Source: an uncultured Solobacterium sp.
GTDB taxonomy: Bacteria; Bacillota_I; Bacilli_A; Erysipelotrichales; Erysipelotrichaceae
Length of the DNA: 20,162 nt
NCBI GenBank assembly: GCA_938039295.1
Contig: CALHUY010000047.1
Span: 1 to 20,162, forward strand
Reading direction: 5' to 3'
Numbering within the stretch: the first letter of the stretch is position 1; each line of letters starts with the position of its first letter. This document shows positions 1-7,176 of this stretch, in pieces. A model generated the notes under the pieces. That model ran no database searches and was not told the DNA's origin. It worked only from the letters and a program-made list of their open reading frames with translations. The position numbers were made by a program, and so were the translations under genes.

Positions 1-1
1 A

Positions 2-172
2 ACAGAGGATGATGTAGCTTCGGCTGATGTTGTTATTCTTGCAGTTAGTGTAGTTATTGAAGGTGAAGAAAGATTTGAAGGAAAAAAGATTATCAACACA
101 GATGTAAACGAGGCAATTTCAAATACTGCAGGATTAATAGACCGTGCAGTAGAACTAGCGAAAGGGGAATAA
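2..172 (+). CDS. PTS fructose-type EIIB component, C-terminal fragment
   Basis: This is the last 56 residues of a gene that begins before the window. It reads in frame from base 2 to a TAA at 170-172. The segment ADVVILAVSVVIEGEERF followed by GKKI resembles the C-terminal half of fructose-family IIB domains, which relay phosphate from IIA to the incoming sugar through a cysteine. That cysteine would lie upstream and is not visible. The IIC gene starts 1 base after the stop, so the two are clearly one operon and IIB and IIC are separate polypeptides rather than a FruA-type fusion. The sugar cannot be read from this piece; fructose, mannose derivatives or related sugars are all possible. Confidence 0.8.
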   Translation, partial: TEDDVASADVVILAVSVVIEGEERFEGKKIINTDVNEAISNTAGLIDRAVELAKGE

Positions 173-173
173 T

Positions 174-1226
174 ATGAAACAAGTATTAAAAGATATACAG
201 AAGGCATTACTAAGTGGCGTATCATTCATGATGCCAATCGTTGTGGCTGGTGGTGTTATACTGGCTGTATCGTTATTAGGAGCAGAACAAACAGCTAAAG
301 GGCTTGTTCCAGCAAATGATATATTAAAATTTTTAAATACTTTAGGTAAAGCAGGAATGGCAATGATGATTCCAGTTTTCTCGGCATACATTGCATATTC
401 AATGGCTGGCAAGCCAGGCTTAACCCCAGGATTTATTTTAGGCTTTTTAGCAAATAACCCTGTAAATATTAATGGTACAGATGTAAAAACTGGTTTCTTG
501 GGTGCAATGATTTTAGGTATCTTAAGTGGTTATGTAGTTAAGTGGATGAAATCATGGAATGTTGGAAAGTCACTGCGTTCTGTGATGCCAATCATTATTA
601 TCCCAGTACTAACCGTTTTAGGGTTAGGTCTAATTTATTATTTTGTAATTGGATATCCAATTGCTATTATGGTAAATGGACTACTAAAATTTATGACAGG
701 GTTATCAACTACAAATGCAATTGGATTAGCTATATTGATGGGTGCAGTTGCTGAGATTGACTTTGGTGGTCCAGTAACAAAGACTGTATCTATGTTTACA
801 TTAGCTTTGATAAATGAAGGCGTATTCTGGCCTAATGGTATTTTCCGTGTACTAGTAGCAGTTCCACCTATTGGAATTTTCTTGGCAACACTTCTTTTCA
901 AAAAGAAATTTAATGAAGAAGATAGAGATAATGCGAAGGCAGTTGGCATTATGGGATGCTTAGGAATTACAGAAGGTGCAATTCCTTATGCACTAAAAGA
1001 TCCGAAATCTGTATATCCAGCAACAATTATTGGTGGTATTGTTGGAGCGATTATTGCTTTATTCGGTAAAGTAGAATGCCCAGTTCCACACGGTGGATTT
1101 ATTGTTTTACCAGTAGTTTCAGGACGTATTCTATTTATTGTTGCAATCTTAGTTGGTTCATTAGCAACGGCCGTAGTTCTAGGATTACTACGTAAAGACG
1201 CTACAGAAAATTCAGAAGTAAAATAA
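174..1226 (+). CDS. PTS fructose-type EIIC permease
   Basis: A 350-residue polytopic membrane protein that should form the sugar channel of a phosphotransferase system. Family signatures of fructose IIC are visible: GGPVTKTVSMF in the middle (compare GGPVNKAA in FruA), ITEGAIPYALKDP near residue 265, and PHGGFIVLP near residue 305. Most of the sequence is hydrophobic, with roughly eight or more membrane segments. The ATG at 174 follows AAAGGGGA at 161-168, at the end of the IIB gene, so the two are probably translationally coupled. A strong hairpin terminator follows at 1256. Substrate specificity is inferred only at the level of the fructose family. Confidence 0.88.
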   Translation: MKQVLKDIQKALLSGVSFMMPIVVAGGVILAVSLLGAEQTAKGLVPANDILKFLNTLGKAGMAMMIPVFSAYIAYSMAGKPGLTPGFILGFLANNPVNINGTDVKTGFLGAMILGILSGYVVKWMKSWNVGKSLRSVMPIIIIPVLTVLGLGLIYYFVIGYPIAIMVNGLLKFMTGLSTTNAIGLAILMGAVAEIDFGGPVTKTVSMFTLALINEGVFWPNGIFRVLVAVPPIGIFLATLLFKKKFNEEDRDNAKAVGIMGCLGITEGAIPYALKDPKSVYPATIIGGIVGAIIALFGKVECPVPHGGFIVLPVVSGRILFIVAILVGSLATAVVLGLLRKDATENSEVK

Positions 1227-1255
1227 TTAGAAATTTCTTCACCTAAATAAACACT

Positions 1256-1296
1256 AAACTACCTACTTACTAGTATTAACTAGGAGTAGGTAGTTT
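1256..1296 (+). terminator. Rho-independent terminator of the PTS operon
   Basis: AAACTACCTACT at 1256-1267 pairs perfectly with AGTAGGTAGTTT at 1285-1296, and the right arm ends in a short T run. It lies 30 bases after the IIC stop codon and ends the PTS transcript before the regulator gene. Confidence 0.85.
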
Positions 1297-1303
1297 TGCC
1301 TTA

Positions 1304-1333
1304 TTGTAACGCATGGCAAACATAATCTATACT
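1304..1333 (+). promoter_or_regulatory. Probable promoter of the XRE regulator gene
   Basis: TTGTAA at 1304-1309 and TATACT at 1328-1333 are separated by 18 bases. They lie just after the PTS terminator and 25 bases before the ATG at 1359. Read by eye; no operator was recognised. Confidence 0.55.
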
Positions 1334-1358
1334 TAAATATGTTATAGAGGTATTCATA

Positions 1359-1823
1359 ATGGAAAACAAAGAAAAAAGTATGTTTCAAGAAGCTCGTATG
1401 AAGCTGAAACTAACAAGAAATAAAGTGGCAGATTTATCAGATGGTTTCTTCAATGAGAGTCGATTAGAAAAGATTGAAACAGGAAAGCTTGAAATTCGCC
1501 CTGAAGAAGTTGTAAAACTGTCAGAAATTTATAAGAATAAAGAATTATGTAGTGCATTCTGCGCAACAGAATGTCCGGTTGGAATCAAACGTGGGATGAA
1601 GGTTGTGAAAGAGAAGAACTTATCTCAGATTGTGTTAGAGATGCTTGCGACTTTACAATCTTTAGATGAAAAGAAAGCACGCTTAATTGAGATGACAGTG
1701 GATGGGAAAATCGATGATAAGGAAATCCATGATTTTAAGTTAATTCAGAATCAACTGAAACAAATGGAAGAAACAATCCACTCACTACAACTTTGGATTG
1801 AACATTACATTGATGAAAATTAA
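1359..1823 (+). CDS. XRE-family helix-turn-helix regulator with cysteine cluster
   Basis: A 154-residue protein. Residues about 8-60 have the pattern of a Cro/C1-type helix-turn-helix (EARMKLKLTRNKVADLSDG, then ESRLEKIETGK and a helix ending in LSEIYKNKE), suggesting DNA binding. The linker at about residues 64-74 carries three cysteines spaced C-x3-C-x3-C followed by PVG, which might bind metal or sense redox state; this is inference. The C-terminal half, from about residue 85, is highly charged and amphipathic, so it is probably a coiled-coil dimerisation helix pair. The start follows AGAGGT at 1346-1351. It has its own promoter and terminator-isolated upstream end. Targets are unknown; the adjacent PTS genes and the membrane-protein gene are possible. 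Confidence 0.75.
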   Translation: MENKEKSMFQEARMKLKLTRNKVADLSDGFFNESRLEKIETGKLEIRPEEVVKLSEIYKNKELCSAFCATECPVGIKRGMKVVKEKNLSQIVLEMLATLQSLDEKKARLIEMTVDGKIDDKEIHDFKLIQNQLKQMEETIHSLQLWIEHYIDEN

Positions 1824-1896
1824 CATTTCGTAAAAATCGCTAAAAATGAACGCAGTATTCGTAATATTTGTAAAATGATAAATAGATATTACAGGA

Positions 1897-1902
1897 TATA
1901 AT
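1897..1902 (+). promoter_or_regulatory. Candidate -10 element for the large membrane-protein gene
   Basis: A perfect TATAAT at 1897-1902 lies 32 bases before the chosen ATG at 1935. No good -35 hexamer is visible at the right distance, so activity may depend on another factor, or the gene may be read through from the regulator upstream, since no terminator is seen between them. Confidence 0.45.
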
Positions 1903-1934
1903 GCATGTGTAGAATAAAAAGGGGGGATATAATA

Positions 1935-3632
1935 ATGAACGTACAAAATAACCCACAGTTTAATCAGTTTAGTAGAATGAAGATTCATCAAGAGAATTTA
2001 AAGAATAATACTGTAATGAGTTATGTGATTGGAGTTGTAATCACACTTATCATCGCGTGTGTTGGTTTCTACTTTTTCTTACCGGCAATTAATCTTAAGA
2101 GTATTCAATTCTGGGCGTTCCTATTAGGGGTTGGTGCAGTGTACCTTATAGTACAGGCGCTAGTATTTTCTATCCGCAAAGAAAAGGAGAATCTAAAGAA
2201 GATTGCCCTTGTAGAATGTATTCTATTTGTGTGTATGGTACTAGGTAGTATTACAAGCATGCGCTTGTTCCATGCGAAGGAATATTCATCCATCTTAAAA
2301 GTAGATGAAGGTAGTACAGAAGATATTCCATCTGTTAGTGGAACAAGTTCCATTGCATTGATGGATACCGCAAGTGCTGAAAAACTTGGTGATCGTAAAA
2401 TTGGTTCCTTGAGTGATGTTGTTTCACAGTTTAATGTTGGTGAGTACATGCAGATTGACTATCAAAATAGTCCAATCAAGGTAGCACCTTTACAATATGA
2501 TGGTTTCTTTAAGTGGTTTGGAAACCATGAAAATGGAATTCCAGGTTATGTAAAAGTAAATCCAGTTACAATGGATGCGGAATATGTAGCGATGGCAAAC
2601 AAGATGAAGTATGTACCTAGTGCATATCTCAATGAGAATCTAGAAAGACATATTCGTTTTGCATATCCAACAACCATGTTTACAAATCTTCATTTTGAAA
2701 TTGATGAAGAGGGAAATCCTTGGTATATCGCTTCTACTTATACAAATAGTATTTCTCTATTTGGTGGAAGAAAGATTACAGGTGCTATTTTAATCAATCC
2801 AATTGATGGCACAATGACAAAACTTGATGTTAACGATATTCCTCGTTGGGCAGATATTATTTACCCGGGAAATTTAATTGTTGAGCAATATAATGACGCA
2901 GCTAAGCTACATCGTGGATTCTTGAATAGTATCTTTGGTCAGATTGATTGTAGACAAACAACAACTGTAGAAATCAAGAATGGAGATGGTGATAGTAGCT
3001 ATCGTACAGATTATGGATATATCGCTAAAGATGGTGATATTTGGATTTATACAGGCGTAACTTCAGTCAATGGTGATTCCAGTAATATTGGATTTATCAT
3101 GGCAAATGAACGTACAGCAGAAACAAAATTCATCTTAGCTTCTGGTGCGGATGAAGGAAGTGCAATGCATTCAGCTGAAGGTGAAGTGCAGGAAAAGGGT
3201 TATCACGCATCCTTCCCATCTTTGATTAACGTAGATGGAACACCGACATATATCATGGTATTAAAGGATGATAATGGTTTGGTGAAGATGTATGCTTGTG
3301 TAAATGTTGAACAATATAACATGGTCGTAACAACGTATAACCAAAAGGATGTAATCGAGCAGTATCGTCGTTTACTCAATGGTGAGATCAGTGCTGAACA
3401 AGCAAATCAAGATACAAATGAGACTGTAGATACTTCTAACTATAAAGAGAAGGAAATTACAGTAGCGAAACTTGAAAAGATTGATATTGGTGGAAATACA
3501 TATCTTTATATCATTGATACAAATCAGATGATTTATAAGGCAAAGTACGCTGATGTAATCAAGATGATCACTGTAAATGTAGGTGATAAGATTACAATTA
3601 AGACAGATGGTACATATTATCTGTATGAATAA
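1935..3632 (+). CDS. Uncharacterised membrane protein with three N-terminal helices and a large external domain
   Basis: A 565-residue protein that I do not recognise as a named family. The ATG at 1935 was chosen over the in-frame ATG at 1905 because it follows a G-rich ribosome site (AAGGGGGGA, about 1919-1927). Hydrophobic segments lie at about residues 28-50, 58-80 and 90-112, with positively charged residues before the first helix and between helices 2 and 3, so the N-terminus is probably inside and the following 450 residues outside. The external part is rich in beta-strand patterns (for example WYIASTYTNSISLFGGRKI and GFIMANERTAETKFILASG) and ends in a small domain from about residue 505 (EITVAKLEKIDIGGNTYLYI), possibly a beta barrel. 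No protease, transferase or cell-wall-binding motif is evident. It ends at a strong terminator. A cell-envelope role is likely but unproven. Confidence 0.8.
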   Translation: MNVQNNPQFNQFSRMKIHQENLKNNTVMSYVIGVVITLIIACVGFYFFLPAINLKSIQFWAFLLGVGAVYLIVQALVFSIRKEKENLKKIALVECILFVCMVLGSITSMRLFHAKEYSSILKVDEGSTEDIPSVSGTSSIALMDTASAEKLGDRKIGSLSDVVSQFNVGEYMQIDYQNSPIKVAPLQYDGFFKWFGNHENGIPGYVKVNPVTMDAEYVAMANKMKYVPSAYLNENLERHIRFAYPTTMFTNLHFEIDEEGNPWYIASTYTNSISLFGGRKITGAILINPIDGTMTKLDVNDIPRWADIIYPGNLIVEQYNDAAKLHRGFLNSIFGQIDCRQTTTVEIKNGDGDSSYRTDYGYIAKDGDIWIYTGVTSVNGDSSNIGFIMANERTAETKFILASGADEGSAMHSAEGEVQEKGYHASFPSLINVDGTPTYIMVLKDDNGLVKMYACVNVEQYNMVVTTYNQKDVIEQYRRLLNGEISAEQANQDTNETVDTSNYKEKEITVAKLEKIDIGGNTYLYIIDTNQMIYKAKYADVIKMITVNVGDKITIKTDGTYYLYE

Positions 3633-3636
3633 AACA

Positions 3637-3669
3637 AAAAAGATTTCAACATTGTGTTGAAATCTTTTT
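3637..3669. terminator. Bidirectional terminator between the membrane-protein gene and tRNA-Leu
   Basis: AAAAAGATTTCAACA at 3637-3651 pairs with TGTTGAAATCTTTTT at 3655-3669 around a 3-base loop. On the plus strand it lies 4 bases after the stop at 3632. On the minus strand it follows the tRNA 3' end by 2 bases and is followed by further T residues, so it serves both convergent transcripts. Confidence 0.9.
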
Positions 3670-3671
3670 AA

Positions 3672-3755
3672 TGGTGCGGATAACAGGAATCGAACCTGCA
3701 CTCCGAAGGAACTAGATCCTAAATCTAGCGCGTCTGCCAGTTCCGCCATATCCGC
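3672..3755 (-). tRNA. tRNA-Leu(UAG), CCA encoded
   Basis: The minus strand folds as an 84-base class II tRNA. The acceptor arm is GCGGATA with TATCCGC, the D loop carries GG, and the anticodon stem CTAGA/TCTAG encloses TTTAGGA with anticodon TAG. The long variable arm TTCCTTCGGAG and the T arm containing GGTTCGAATCC are present, and CCA is genomically encoded. The long variable arm and anticodon identify leucine, reading CUN codons. A promoter-like element lies just upstream and a terminator just downstream. The esterase gene ends 50 bases upstream on the same strand with no terminator between, so read-through from the ATP-grasp/esterase operon could add to expression. Confidence 0.97.
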
Positions 3756-3765
3756 GTGCTAGATA

Positions 3766-3794
3766 ATAATAGCAGAATAGTATGACGATGAAAA
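3766..3794 (-). promoter_or_regulatory. Probable tRNA-Leu promoter with extended -10
   Basis: On the minus strand TTTTCA (3794-3789), a 17-base spacer and TATTAT (3771-3766), preceded by TGC, form an extended -10 promoter. Its predicted start is a few bases before the tRNA 5' end at 3755. Confidence 0.6.
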
Positions 3795-3805
3795 GCATAA
3801 ATTGA

Positions 3806-4567
3806 TTAATTGTTTGATTGAGTATTAATTAATTGGTTCACGTAGTATGGAAATTGTTTCTCCCACCATGGCCAATCGTGGCTGACGTCAAATCCCCAGT
3901 ACTCGACATGAGCGGGAATATTCTTGTATCTGAGTAGTTCTTCTAAGCGATGCGTATCTTCTAACATTGGATGTTCCCAAGCACCCTGTCCACAACAGAT
4001 ATAAATCTGTTTCTGACGGTATTTTTCAACGTATGGATGTTCATAGTGCATACCGTTGATAAAGTCATTTGGGGAGTTTTGGTAGATGATTTCATTGCTA
4101 TAGGAGCCAAAGAATGGGTAAGTGCTATAGACTCCGGATAAGCAGATACATCCTGCAAATAAGTCTGGCATACGGAACAAGATATTGAGTGCATGATATG
4201 CCCCTAGGGAGCATCCTGTTGTATAGATTTTACTATCTCTTTGGTAATGATATAAATCTCGGAATAGTGGTAATAGTTCTTGGTGAATGTAATTGAAATA
4301 TGCTTCATGAGCACTGATACGATCATGAATATTCTTCCATTCTGCAGACCATGACTCACCATCAATGGAGTCACAACATAGCACCATGACTTTTCCTTGG
4401 TCAATCTGGTAGGAAATAGATTGAATTAAGTTACGGTTTTCGTAGTCATAGAATCTTCCATCTTGGGATGGAAAGGCAAGTAGTACAATACCTGCATGAC
4501 CAAAAACCTTGAATTCCATATCTCGATTTAGAAAATTACTATAGCTCTTGTGATAGTTTATCTGCAT
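3806..4567 (-). CDS. Esterase-family alpha/beta hydrolase
   Basis: A 253-residue protein with the alpha/beta-hydrolase layout of the esterase D-like family. There is no signal peptide, so it should act in the cytoplasm. The nucleophile elbow is GCSLG with Ser120, followed by AYHALN. The likely catalytic histidine is His230 in VSHDWPWW, matching the H-D/x-W-x-x-W pattern of this family. At the usual acid position after the CGQG strand the sequence has GAWEHP, so Glu198 may replace the usual aspartate; this is inference. The ATG at 4567 overlaps the end of the ATP-grasp gene by 29 bases, and its ribosome site (AAAGGAAG) lies inside that gene, implying coupled translation. Substrate unknown; the partner suggests it hydrolyses or transfers an acyl, peptide or ester made by the ATP-grasp enzyme. 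Confidence 0.85.
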   Translation of the reverse strand: MQINYHKSYSNFLNRDMEFKVFGHAGIVLLAFPSQDGRFYDYENRNLIQSISYQIDQGKVMVLCCDSIDGESWSAEWKNIHDRISAHEAYFNYIHQELLPLFRDLYHYQRDSKIYTTGCSLGAYHALNILFRMPDLFAGCICLSGVYSTYPFFGSYSNEIIYQNSPNDFINGMHYEHPYVEKYRQKQIYICCGQGAWEHPMLEDTHRLEELLRYKNIPAHVEYWGFDVSHDWPWWEKQFPYYVNQLINTQSNN

Positions 4568-5768
4568 GTGGCTTCACTTCCTTTTCCGTCACAAAATCAA
4601 CAAACTCATGTAGTTCTTTCATTGTTTTAAAGCGGGCAACGTAGAATTCATTACCCATAGCTGCATCTAATACCTGTGGCATTCTTTCATGCATGACGAT
4701 ATTTGCGCCAAAGCGTTGGAAGATTTCCAGGCCAGAATGTGCGTACTGGCTACCATCACGTTTACCTACATGTACACAGTGATAGATAGGGTGTGGGGAT
4801 ACTATATTTTGTACATGCATGCACATCTTTGCGTAAATCATGTAGATGTTTATGTCTTGTGAGTAGTTAATCATGTCTGTCATGTATCCACCTGGTGGAC
4901 GCATGTTTACTTCTAGGCCGATTAAATCACCTTTCTTACCAAGTCCTTCTTTATCTTCTGTCATACGGAAGTATTCTGTATGGAAGAAACGTGAACGAAG
5001 ATCAAATGCATGAATGAGTTTTTCACCCATTTGGTTTAGGTCTTTTGGCATGTCAATTTCATTCCAGAAGATACAGTCTGTCTTTTCGTTTACGATTTCC
5101 ATAACTGGGTTTGGGAATACGTGGCATGTACGATAAATGATCTTATTGTTTTCATCTACGATGCCATCAAACGATAGGATGTATCCCGGGATATATTCTT
5201 CCATGATATATTCATTAGGAAGTTGAATTTTATAGAAGTCTTCTAGTTCACCATCATTGCGGATTTTCCAAGTAGCACTTGAACCTACACCATTGTTAGG
5301 TTTTACAACAACTGGGTAGCCTACCTTAGATATAAAATCCTTACCAGCTTCATAAGTGGATACGATATGATAGCGAGCAGTAGGTACATTTGCCTTGTGA
5401 TAGTATGCCTTCATTTCAGACTTTAGCTTATAATGCACAACATCATCGGCTTTATCACCAGACGTAATATTAAAGTCCTGACGTAGTTTTGCGTCTTGAA
5501 ATAACCAATATTCATTATTGGACTCTAACCAGTCAATCTTGCCATAACGGTGTGCAAACCATGCGACAGCACGATATACCTCATCATAGTTCTCAAGAGA
5601 ACTTACCTGATAGTAATCATCAAAAGCTGACTTTTGTACGTCACTTAAGGAGTTGTAATTTGCGTCACTGATTGCGAGGGAACGACCACCTAATTGTTTC
5701 CAAGCGAGTGGGAATTGATAATATGTCTTAGGAAAATTAGGAGAAATAAAGATAAAGTTTTTTTGCAT
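4539..5768 (-). CDS. ATP-grasp carboxylate-amine/thiol ligase-like protein
   Basis: A 409-residue protein with an ATP-grasp fold, the family that activates carboxylates as acyl phosphates and joins them to amines or other nucleophiles. Visible features are an N-terminal Rossmann-like region (residues 1-85), the nucleotide-binding strand YPVVVKPNNGVGSS with Lys156, EEYIPG near 190-195 (ATP-contacting glutamates), and the metal-binding strand GLEVNMRPPGG with Glu286, Asn288 and Arg290. A C-terminal domain of about 110 residues follows. The ATG at 5768 was chosen because AGGTG sits just before it; the longer in-frame start at 5831 lacks support. It heads a minus-strand operon with the esterase and perhaps tRNA-Leu. 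Substrates cannot be read; it differs from PurK, Ddl and CarB and may belong to an unstudied biosynthetic branch. Confidence 0.85.
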   Translation of the reverse strand: MQKNFIFISPNFPKTYYQFPLAWKQLGGRSLAISDANYNSLSDVQKSAFDDYYQVSSLENYDEVYRAVAWFAHRYGKIDWLESNNEYWLFQDAKLRQDFNITSGDKADDVVHYKLKSEMKAYYHKANVPTARYHIVSTYEAGKDFISKVGYPVVVKPNNGVGSSATWKIRNDGELEDFYKIQLPNEYIMEEYIPGYILSFDGIVDENNKIIYRTCHVFPNPVMEIVNEKTDCIFWNEIDMPKDLNQMGEKLIHAFDLRSRFFHTEYFRMTEDKEGLGKKGDLIGLEVNMRPPGGYMTDMINYSQDINIYMIYAKMCMHVQNIVSPHPIYHCVHVGKRDGSQYAHSGLEIFQRFGANIVMHERMPQVLDAAMGNEFYVARFKTMKELHEFVDFVTEKEVKPHADKLSQEL

Positions 5769-5790
5769 AATATTCACCTGCTTCGTGATG

Positions 5791-5799
5791 ATTTTAGCA
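5791..5799 (-). promoter_or_regulatory. Extended -10 promoter of the ATP-grasp/esterase operon
   Basis: On the minus strand TGCTAAAAT occupies 5799-5791, an extended -10 sequence 22 bases before the ATG at 5768. A clear -35 is not seen, as is usual for extended -10 promoters. Confidence 0.55.
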
Positions 5800-5850
5800 T
5801 ATTTTGGCGTATAAAGATGAAGAACCAGCATACTTTTTCGCTAGAAAGTC

Positions 5851-5856
5851 TATAAT
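5851..5856 (+). promoter_or_regulatory. Candidate -10 of yqeY
   Basis: TATAAT at 5851-5856 lies 20 bases before the yqeY ATG, with AGGAGG at 5863-5868 between. The -35 region is weak. Confidence 0.5.
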
Positions 5857-5876
5857 AGAAACAGGAGGTATTTAAA

Positions 5877-6323
5877 ATGGGTGAACTATTATTACAATTA
5901 CGAAAAGATAATATGAAGGCAATGAAGGAACATGACTCTCTAACCAAGGGTGTGTTAAGCCTTGTGATTGCCGCAATTACACTTGCGGAGAAGGAAGCTG
6001 GTCATACGTTAGAGAAGAATGATGAACTAGCGTATATTCAGCGTGAAATCAAACAAACAAATGAGACGATTGAGAGTATTCCTGAAAATCGTGAAGATTT
6101 AAAGGAAGAGGCTCAAAAGAAGTTAGCATTACTTTCTTCTTACTTACCAAAGCAGTTATCAGAAGAAGAGATTCATCAGATTATCGAGGGAATCTTACAA
6201 GAGAAGGGATTAGAGCCTTTAAAGCGTAATCAAGGTCCTGTGATGAGAGAGATTCTTGACAAATATAAGGGTCAAACAGACGGTAAGACTGTTAACCGTA
6301 TTCTTGGCACAATCTTGCATTAA
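5877..6323 (+). CDS. yqeY: GatB/YqeY domain-containing protein
   Basis: A 148-residue protein, the usual length of the YqeY family. It has an all-helical N-terminal part (MGELLLQLRKDNMKAMKEHD, then the helix VLSLVIAAITLAEKEAGHT) and a C-terminal domain like the tail of GatB (SSYLPKQLSEEEIHQIIEG, then KNQ-type GPVMREILDKYKGQTDGKTV). In GatB this tail contacts tRNA during Glu/Asp-tRNA amidation, but free-standing YqeY proteins have no established reaction. AGGAGG at 5863-5868 supports the start. It is divergent from the ATP-grasp gene and convergent with tcdA. Confidence 0.9.
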   Translation: MGELLLQLRKDNMKAMKEHDSLTKGVLSLVIAAITLAEKEAGHTLEKNDELAYIQREIKQTNETIESIPENREDLKEEAQKKLALLSSYLPKQLSEEEIHQIIEGILQEKGLEPLKRNQGPVMREILDKYKGQTDGKTVNRILGTILH

Positions 6324-6347
6324 AAAACAAGTAACTTTCGTTACTTG
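6322..6347 (-). terminator. Terminator of tcdA, overlapping its stop codon
   Basis: CAAGTAAC at 6328-6335 and GTTACTTG at 6340-6347 pair around a TTTC loop. On the minus strand the hairpin is followed by six T residues (complement of 6322-6327). The tcdA stop codon at 6341-6343 lies within the stem. It may also weakly end yqeY on the plus strand, where no T run follows. Confidence 0.75.
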
Positions 6348-7078
6348 CGATTATTTGGATCAAAATTTGTAATTTGTCGAACAACTTCGGCAGCTAATGT
6401 AATACCTGCAACAGGTGGTACGAAGGCAGTGGAACCTGGAATACTCCATTTCACTGCTTTTTCTTGTTCTTCATTGGGATATTCAATTGGTTTAATAGGT
6501 GCTTCTATTGAACAACAAACCTGTAAGTCTTTAATGTTACGCGCACGTAATTCATGGCGCATGACTTTTGCGAGTGGGTCATTTTTTGTGTCATAGATAT
6601 CCATGATGCGAACTTTTGTTGGATCAAAGCGATTGCCACATCCCATTGCGGAGATGATAGGAACACCTAGTTCTTTCGCCGTGACGATTAAATCAATCTT
6701 AGCGGTAACATTATCAATTGCATCGATAATATAGTCGTATTGGCTAAAGTCAAACTGATCTTTGGTTTCTGGTAAATAGAAGATAGGTAGGGCATTGACG
6801 ATAGTATCAGGACTAATGGTATGGATGCGCTCTTTCATCACATCTACTTTATATTGGTCGATGGTTGCGTCGGTTGCGATAAGTTGTCGGTTAATGTTAG
6901 TGAGTGAAACCGTATCATGGTCGACGATGTCGATTTTGCCAATCCCACTGCGTGCTAAAGCTTCGATAGCGTATCCACCAACTCCACCAACACCAAATAC
7001 AATCACATGTGCTTGTTGGATTTTATGTAGTGCGTCTCTTCCAATGACGCGTTGTGTTCTAGAAAAACGATTGATCAT
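6341..7078 (-). CDS. tcdA: tRNA threonylcarbamoyladenosine dehydratase (ThiF/E1-like)
   Basis: A 245-residue protein matching TcdA (CsdL), which uses ATP to dehydrate threonylcarbamoyl-adenosine at tRNA position 37 to the cyclic form ct6A. The E1-like nucleotide-binding loop GVGGVGGYAIEALARSG follows the N-terminal helix, then VDHDTVSLTNINRQ with the adenylate-binding Asp and Arg, DAIDNVTAK, and a conserved SAMGCGNRFDP region. The C-terminus PGSTAFVPPVAGI is typical of the family. The ATG at 7078 has GAGGT at the right distance; the upstream in-frame ATG at 7201 would run through the ybaK start and is rejected. It is divergent from ybaK, whose leader is nearly a mirror image. Confidence 0.93.
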   Translation of the reverse strand: MINRFSRTQRVIGRDALHKIQQAHVIVFGVGGVGGYAIEALARSGIGKIDIVDHDTVSLTNINRQLIATDATIDQYKVDVMKERIHTISPDTIVNALPIFYLPETKDQFDFSQYDYIIDAIDNVTAKIDLIVTAKELGVPIISAMGCGNRFDPTKVRIMDIYDTKNDPLAKVMRHELRARNIKDLQVCCSIEAPIKPIEYPNEEQEKAVKWSIPGSTAFVPPVAGITLAAEVVRQITNFDPNNRK

Positions 7079-7096
7079 AGGTTTACCTCGCAGTTT

Positions 7097-7102
7097 ATTG
7101 TA
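7097..7102 (-). promoter_or_regulatory. Candidate -10 of tcdA
   Basis: TACAAT on the minus strand (7102-7097), 18 bases before the tcdA ATG. This predicts a very short leader starting close to the GAGGT ribosome site. The -35 is weak. Confidence 0.45.
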
Positions 7103-7153
7103 GCGTAAATTTAATATGGATGGAACGTATCTGCAGTGATTTATAAATTGGTG

Positions 7154-7159
7154 TAAAAT
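7154..7159 (+). promoter_or_regulatory. Candidate -10 of ybaK
   Basis: TAAAAT at 7154-7159, 17 bases before the ybaK ATG. No convincing -35 is visible. Confidence 0.45.
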
Positions 7160-7176
7160 AGTGGCGAGGTAAACAT

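Noticed and set aside
638..949. A 103-codon minus-strand frame inside the PTS IIC gene
   Set aside because: It is antisense to well-conserved IIC sequence, with no start signals.
1256..1300. Possible inverted repeat of a mobile element after the PTS operon
   Set aside because: The hairpin with a T run is a normal terminator, and no transposase or target-site duplication is present.
1905..1934. Upstream ATG of the large membrane protein
   Set aside because: It lies before the G-rich ribosome site and lacks one of its own.
3372..3749. A 125-codon minus-strand frame beginning MAELADALDLGSSSFGVQVR
   Set aside because: It starts inside the tRNA-Leu and reads through its body and the terminator; this is a well-known false gene made by translating tRNA-Leu.
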